Shown: piece after piece, positions 61,190 to 64,000 of the stretch
Layout: the number at the start of each line of letters is the position of its first letter
How positions within the stretch are numbered: the stretch's first letter is position 1
Assembly (NCBI RefSeq): GCF_039523555.1
Contig: NZ_BAAAFN010000011.1
Span: 186,001 to 250,000, forward strand
Source: Castellaniella daejeonensis
Lineage (GTDB): Bacteria > Pseudomonadota > Gammaproteobacteria > Burkholderiales > Burkholderiaceae_B
Direction of reading: 5' to 3'
DNA: 64,000 bases
The notes under the pieces: generated by a model
The model's input: the letters and a program-made list of their open reading frames with translations, nothing else
Told to the model about the DNA's origin: nothing
Database searches by the model: none
Program-made: the position numbers and the translations under genes

Positions 61190-62482
61190 TCAATCGATCC
61201 CGTGAAAGACGCTGTCGTCCGGGCCGATATGGGACGGCGGCGTCCAGGTCACGTCACGCAGCGAATGCTGCACCAGCCCCTCGACGCCCAGCAGCACGGC
61301 GAAGATCGCCATGCGCACCGGGATGCCATTGTCCGTCTGGCGGAAGATCGCCAGACGCGGATCGTGGTTCAGGTCGGTGCTGAGATCGTTGGCGCCCTCG
61401 CGGCTGTCGCGCGGCAAGGGGTGCATGACAATGGTGTCCGGGCCGCAGCAGGCGTCCACGATGGTGCGGTTGACCTGGAAGTCGGCCGAATAGCCTTCCA
61501 GGTTTTCACCCGAGAAGCGTTCCTTCTGTACCCGCGTGGCATAGACCACGTCCGCACCCTTCAGGCCGGCGGCCAGATCGTGGGTCTGCTCGATGACGTG
61601 GCCATTGCGGCTGGCCTGGTCCAGCAGGTGTTCCGGCATCTCCAGACCCGGTGGAGACACCAGGGTGAACTTCATGCCGCGGTACAGCGCCAGCAGCTTG
61701 ATCAGCGAATGCACCGTGCGCCCGTATTTCAGGTCGCCGGCCATGACGATGTGCGCGCCGTCGAGCAGTTTTCCCAGCCGTGAGAATTCCGTGAGGATGG
61801 TGTAGAGGTCCAGCAGCGCCTGGCTGGGATGCTCGCCCGCGCCATCGCCGCCGTTGACCACCGGGATATTGGTCGCGGCGGCGAACTCGGCCACGGAACC
61901 CTGTTCGGGGTGCCGGATCACCATGGCATCCACATAGCCGCTCATCACGCGGCTGGTGTCGTAGATGGACTCCCCCTTGGCCATGGACGAGAAGGTGAAG
62001 CCGGTGGTGTCGCACACCGAGCCGCCCAGGCGGCAGAAAGCCGCGCCGAAGCTGACCCGCGTACGGGTACTGGCCTCGAAGAACAGATTGCCCAGCACCG
62101 CGCCCTCTAGAACGCGGGAGACCTTGCGCCGCCGGGCGATGGGCTGCATCAGGTCGGCCACGCGAAACAGTTCCTCGACCGACTCGCGTGTGAACTGATC
62201 CACGGACAGGAGCTGATGCTTGTTGTCGATGGCGATGCGGTCGCGCAACGGACCGGATTGTGCGCTTTGCGCATATTTTTGCATCAGCGCAGCGTTTTCC
62301 ACGATCTCGGTGACGAAACGCGAGACGACCTCCGGCATGGTGCGCGCTTCCTGGGAGCCTTCCGGCAGCAGCCACGTGTCCAGGGCGCGGCGCTTGACGC
62401 CGATGCGAGCCGCGAATACATCGCGGGTCAGGTTCAGGCGGCGCATCGCGTCGCGCAGGAAGACTTGCTGGGAAATCGCCAT
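61190..62482 (-). CDS. pyrB: Aspartate carbamoyltransferase with N-terminal HTH-like domain
   Basis: Catalyses carbamoyl phosphate plus aspartate to carbamoyl aspartate in pyrimidine synthesis, or a closely related carbamoylation. The 430-residue product has a complete active site: ASTRTR, VIRHPEQGS, GEHPSQALLDLYTI, GDLKYGRTVHSL, YATRVQKERF and MHPLPR. The N-terminal 65 residues are extra compared with E. coli PyrB and look like a helix-turn-helix of XRE type (LTRDVFAARIGVKRRALDTW). A palindrome lies 15 bases upstream of the start. pyrC and a regulatory chain gene are not seen; a standard pyrB may exist elsewhere. Confidence 0.88.
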   Translation of the reverse strand: MAISQQVFLRDAMRRLNLTRDVFAARIGVKRRALDTWLLPEGSQEARTMPEVVSRFVTEIVENAALMQKYAQSAQSGPLRDRIAIDNKHQLLSVDQFTRESVEELFRVADLMQPIARRRKVSRVLEGAVLGNLFFEASTRTRVSFGAAFCRLGGSVCDTTGFTFSSMAKGESIYDTSRVMSGYVDAMVIRHPEQGSVAEFAAATNIPVVNGGDGAGEHPSQALLDLYTILTEFSRLGKLLDGAHIVMAGDLKYGRTVHSLIKLLALYRGMKFTLVSPPGLEMPEHLLDQASRNGHVIEQTHDLAAGLKGADVVYATRVQKERFSGENLEGYSADFQVNRTIVDACCGPDTIVMHPLPRDSREGANDLSTDLNHDPRLAIFRQTDNGIPVRMAIFAVLLGVEGLVQHSLRDVTWTPPSHIGPDDSVFHGID

Positions 62483-62496
62483 CTTCGGCTCCTATA

Positions 62497-62509
62497 TACG
62501 CAATGCGTA
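62497..62509 (-). promoter_or_regulatory. Palindrome upstream of the HTH-carbamoyltransferase gene
   Basis: TACGCA-A-TGCGTA, symmetric 6-1-6, 15 bases before the ATG and touching a TATATA (about 62493-62498) that could be a -10. Its position suits a repressor, possibly the HTH domain of the gene product. Confidence 0.4.
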
Positions 62510-62541
62510 GATTTTCACCGATCAGACATCATCGCTGCAAG

Positions 62542-62565
62542 AAAAAAACGCGGCCTCCCGCAGCG
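62542..62565 (-). terminator. Candidate terminator of the SecD-like lipoprotein gene
   Basis: On the minus strand GCGG-GAGG-CCGC sits in a GC-rich arm and is followed by seven T (62542-62548), about 45 bases past the stop at 62608. The stem is short but the T-tract is good. Confidence 0.5.
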
Positions 62566-62607
62566 CGCGTCGAAAAAACAACGCGCAGCAACGATGCCCT
62601 GCGTGCT

Positions 62608-63201
62608 TCAGAATCCTCCGGCGGATGGCGCGGATTCCACACCGGCGACCGAGCGGGCAGCGAGTTCGGCATTGCGCGCCGAACCCACGGCGAAAGCGAG
62701 CTGCTGCTGGCTGACCGGCGCGGCATAGCCCGGCGCGGCCAGCATGGTGTGCCCCACGACCAGGGCCAGGCGCAGGCCGGGATTCGCCGCCGTGGCTTCA
62801 TGCATCTTGCGCAGGCCCTCGTCGCTGAGGATCAGGACCAGGATGCCTTCGCCCTTCTGATCGGTCGCCGACTGGATGCCGATCAGGTCGTCGCGCCCGA
62901 TGATGGCCGTCGGGCGCACATACAGCACACCGGACGGCTTGAGGGCGACCGGTGTCCAGTCCGGCCGTGACCGGGTGTCGGCCAGGAACACGCGCAGATC
63001 CATGGCCTGGCGGTTTTCGGTGATGGCGTGCCGTGGGCCGGCCGTCTGCGCCGGCGCCGCAGTTGCTGCCGCGGAAGGGGCCGCCGCCTTGTTCGCAGGG
63101 CCCTGGGGGCCTGGCACGGCCTGGCAGCCGGCCAGGACTGCCAGCACTGCTCCCGCCAGCAACTTCACCCCCGGCCCGCCGTCCGAATGCCAATTGCGCA
63201 T
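62608..63201 (-). CDS. Lipoprotein with a SecD P1-head-like domain
   Basis: Predicted lipoprotein (lipobox LAGC, Cys26). The 197-residue product has a Pro/Ala linker (about 27-60) and then a domain that resembles the periplasmic P1 head of SecD: RVFLADTRSRPDWTPVAL, VLYVRPTAIIGRDDLIGI and GILVLILSDEGLRKMHEATA. SecD itself is a large membrane protein, so this is a detached head domain with unknown role, perhaps periplasmic substrate binding. I chose the ATG at 63201 because AAGGAG lies 7 bases upstream; an in-frame ATG at 63243 runs into the pbpC end region. Confidence 0.72.
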   Translation of the reverse strand: MRNWHSDGGPGVKLLAGAVLAVLAGCQAVPGPQGPANKAAAPSAAATAAPAQTAGPRHAITENRQAMDLRVFLADTRSRPDWTPVALKPSGVLYVRPTAIIGRDDLIGIQSATDQKGEGILVLILSDEGLRKMHEATAANPGLRLALVVGHTMLAAPGYAAPVSQQQLAFAVGSARNAELAARSVAGVESAPSAGGF

Positions 63202-63255
63202 ACCCAAGCTCCTTTTCGTCCTTTCAGGATTCAATGATGGCATATTTTGCCGTGA

Positions 63256-64000
63256 TCAATGTTTACCCTGCGCATCAGGATGGTTCCCCGTCCCTGGCCC
63301 GCCGGGCCTGCCGGCGCCCACGTCCCAGACGGCCTCCCCGACAGCGAAGCGCCCTCCACGGACGAAGACCCGGGATCGGTCCAGCACCGTGCCCTGCGGG
63401 CTGCGCAGTTCGAACACATGGGTGCCGGGGCTGGGCGCCCAGTCCGGCACCATGCCCGGCCCCTGCCCATAGGGCTGGCCGTCCAGGAACCAGCGCGCGT
63501 CCGTCACGGACCGCGAACGAGCGTCGACCGCCCGCAGGCGCAGGCGCTGGCGATCCCATGGAATGTCCGGATCCAGGGCCAGGATCGTGCCATCCACGGG
63601 CTCGGCGATCCGCGGCCTGCCGTGGTCGGCGGCCAGGTCCGGAGGCACGAAACGGGCCTGGGCCGTATCTCCCAGGAAATACTCGATGCGTTCAGGCTCC
63701 AGCCCCGCGAAAGACACAGCCTGGCCAGTGACCCCCGGCGGACGGGCCGGCTGCGGCGGGGCATGGCGGCGGTAGAGCCAGTCGAACACATCGTGCCAGA
63801 TGGGACCGGCGCCGCTGACGCCCGAAACATCGCGCATGCTGGCCCCGGCGCTGTTGCCCACCCACACACCCACCGTGTAGTCGATCGACCAGCCCACGCA
63901 CCAGTTATCGCGCATGTCGCGGCTGGTGCCGGTCTTCACTGCCGTCCAGAACCGCGTGGTCAGCGGACTGTCCAGGCCGAAGGTCCTGGCGCGCGCGGCG
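63256..64000 (-). CDS. pbpC: Penicillin-binding protein 1C, C-terminal part
   Basis: 3' end of a bifunctional peptidoglycan synthase of the PBP1C type. The frame runs in from the window edge (RTFGLDSPLTTRFWTAVKTGTS...) with the transpeptidase KTGTS motif, the GWSIDYTVGVWVGN stretch, and then the C-terminal domain specific to PBP1C (RIAEPVDGTILALDPDIP through DARWFLDGQPYGQGP). Only about 248 of some 750-800 residues are in the window. The stop lies 54 bases before the lipoprotein gene. Confidence 0.93.
   Translation of the reverse strand, partial: AARARTFGLDSPLTTRFWTAVKTGTSRDMRDNWCVGWSIDYTVGVWVGNSAGASMRDVSGVSGAGPIWHDVFDWLYRRHAPPQPARPPGVTGQAVSFAGLEPERIEYFLGDTAQARFVPPDLAADHGRPRIAEPVDGTILALDPDIPWDRQRLRLRAVDARSRSVTDARWFLDGQPYGQGPGMVPDWAPSPGTHVFELRSPQGTVLDRSRVFVRGGRFAVGEAVWDVGAGRPGGPGTGNHPDAQGKH

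Overview
The window is GC-rich chromosomal DNA from a betaproteobacterium, most likely of the family Alcaligenaceae (Bordetella/Castellaniella-like). This is inferred from gene content and order (leuC-leuD-leuB-asd-fimV-truA, hemC-hemD-hemX-hemY, recA-recX, sucC-sucD, a BPSS1780-family membrane protein, a pyrB-like gene with an N-terminal extension). I see no rRNA, tRNA, CRISPR array, transposase or phage gene. Nearly all of the window is coding; no gap without a gene exceeds 300 bases.

Layout. 1-3900 (minus): cyoABCD ubiquinol oxidase, divergent from an MFS transporter (4113-5459) across a control region with repeated AATGTC half-sites. 5496-17723 (minus): a long amino-acid block, aroC, an M48 lipoprotein protease, leuC, leuD, leuB, asd, fimV, truA, then TRAP permeases dctQ-dctM and trpF. 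17917-21607: a compact signalling island with a chemotaxis receptor, a MerR-family regulator, a 27-codon ORF, a stand-alone EAL phosphodiesterase and a second MerR regulator. 21692-28303: selO, DUF2069, yihY, a CBS-domain protein, dusA, thrB and a membrane protein. 28261-38072 (minus): a ten-gene Tad/Flp-type pilus operon with stop-start overlaps at most junctions. 38272-49583 (minus): fumarylpyruvate-hydrolase-like gene, ppa, hemY, hemX, hemD, hemC, sucD, sucC, a DUF2889 gene and metE, with metR divergent (+). 50608-52162: recX-recA under a LexA box. 52447-56290 (+): response regulator, sensor kinase and MFS transporter in one operon. 56533-60099: asnB divergent from rfbA-rfbC. 60203-64000: rdgC, an HTH-extended aspartate carbamoyltransferase, a SecD-head-like lipoprotein and the 3' end of pbpC.

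The most interesting part is the signalling island. Two promoters there, one upstream of the chemotaxis receptor (17917-17947) and one upstream of the EAL protein (20165-20195), have the architecture of the mercury-resistance promoter: TTGA(C/T)T, a 19-base spacer filled by a 7-4-7 dyad TCCGTA(C/G)-N4-GTACGGA, then a -10 element. The MerR protein encoded between them has cysteines with the same spacing (35 and 9 residues) as the three Hg(II) ligands of MerR, yet there are no mer transport or reductase genes. The simplest reading is a metal- or thiol-stress switch that controls motility: it would make a receptor and a c-di-GMP-degrading enzyme instead of detoxification proteins.

Most coding assignments rest on recognisable family motifs in the translated sequence. 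Promoters, operators and RNA candidates rest on motif and symmetry alone and carry lower confidence.
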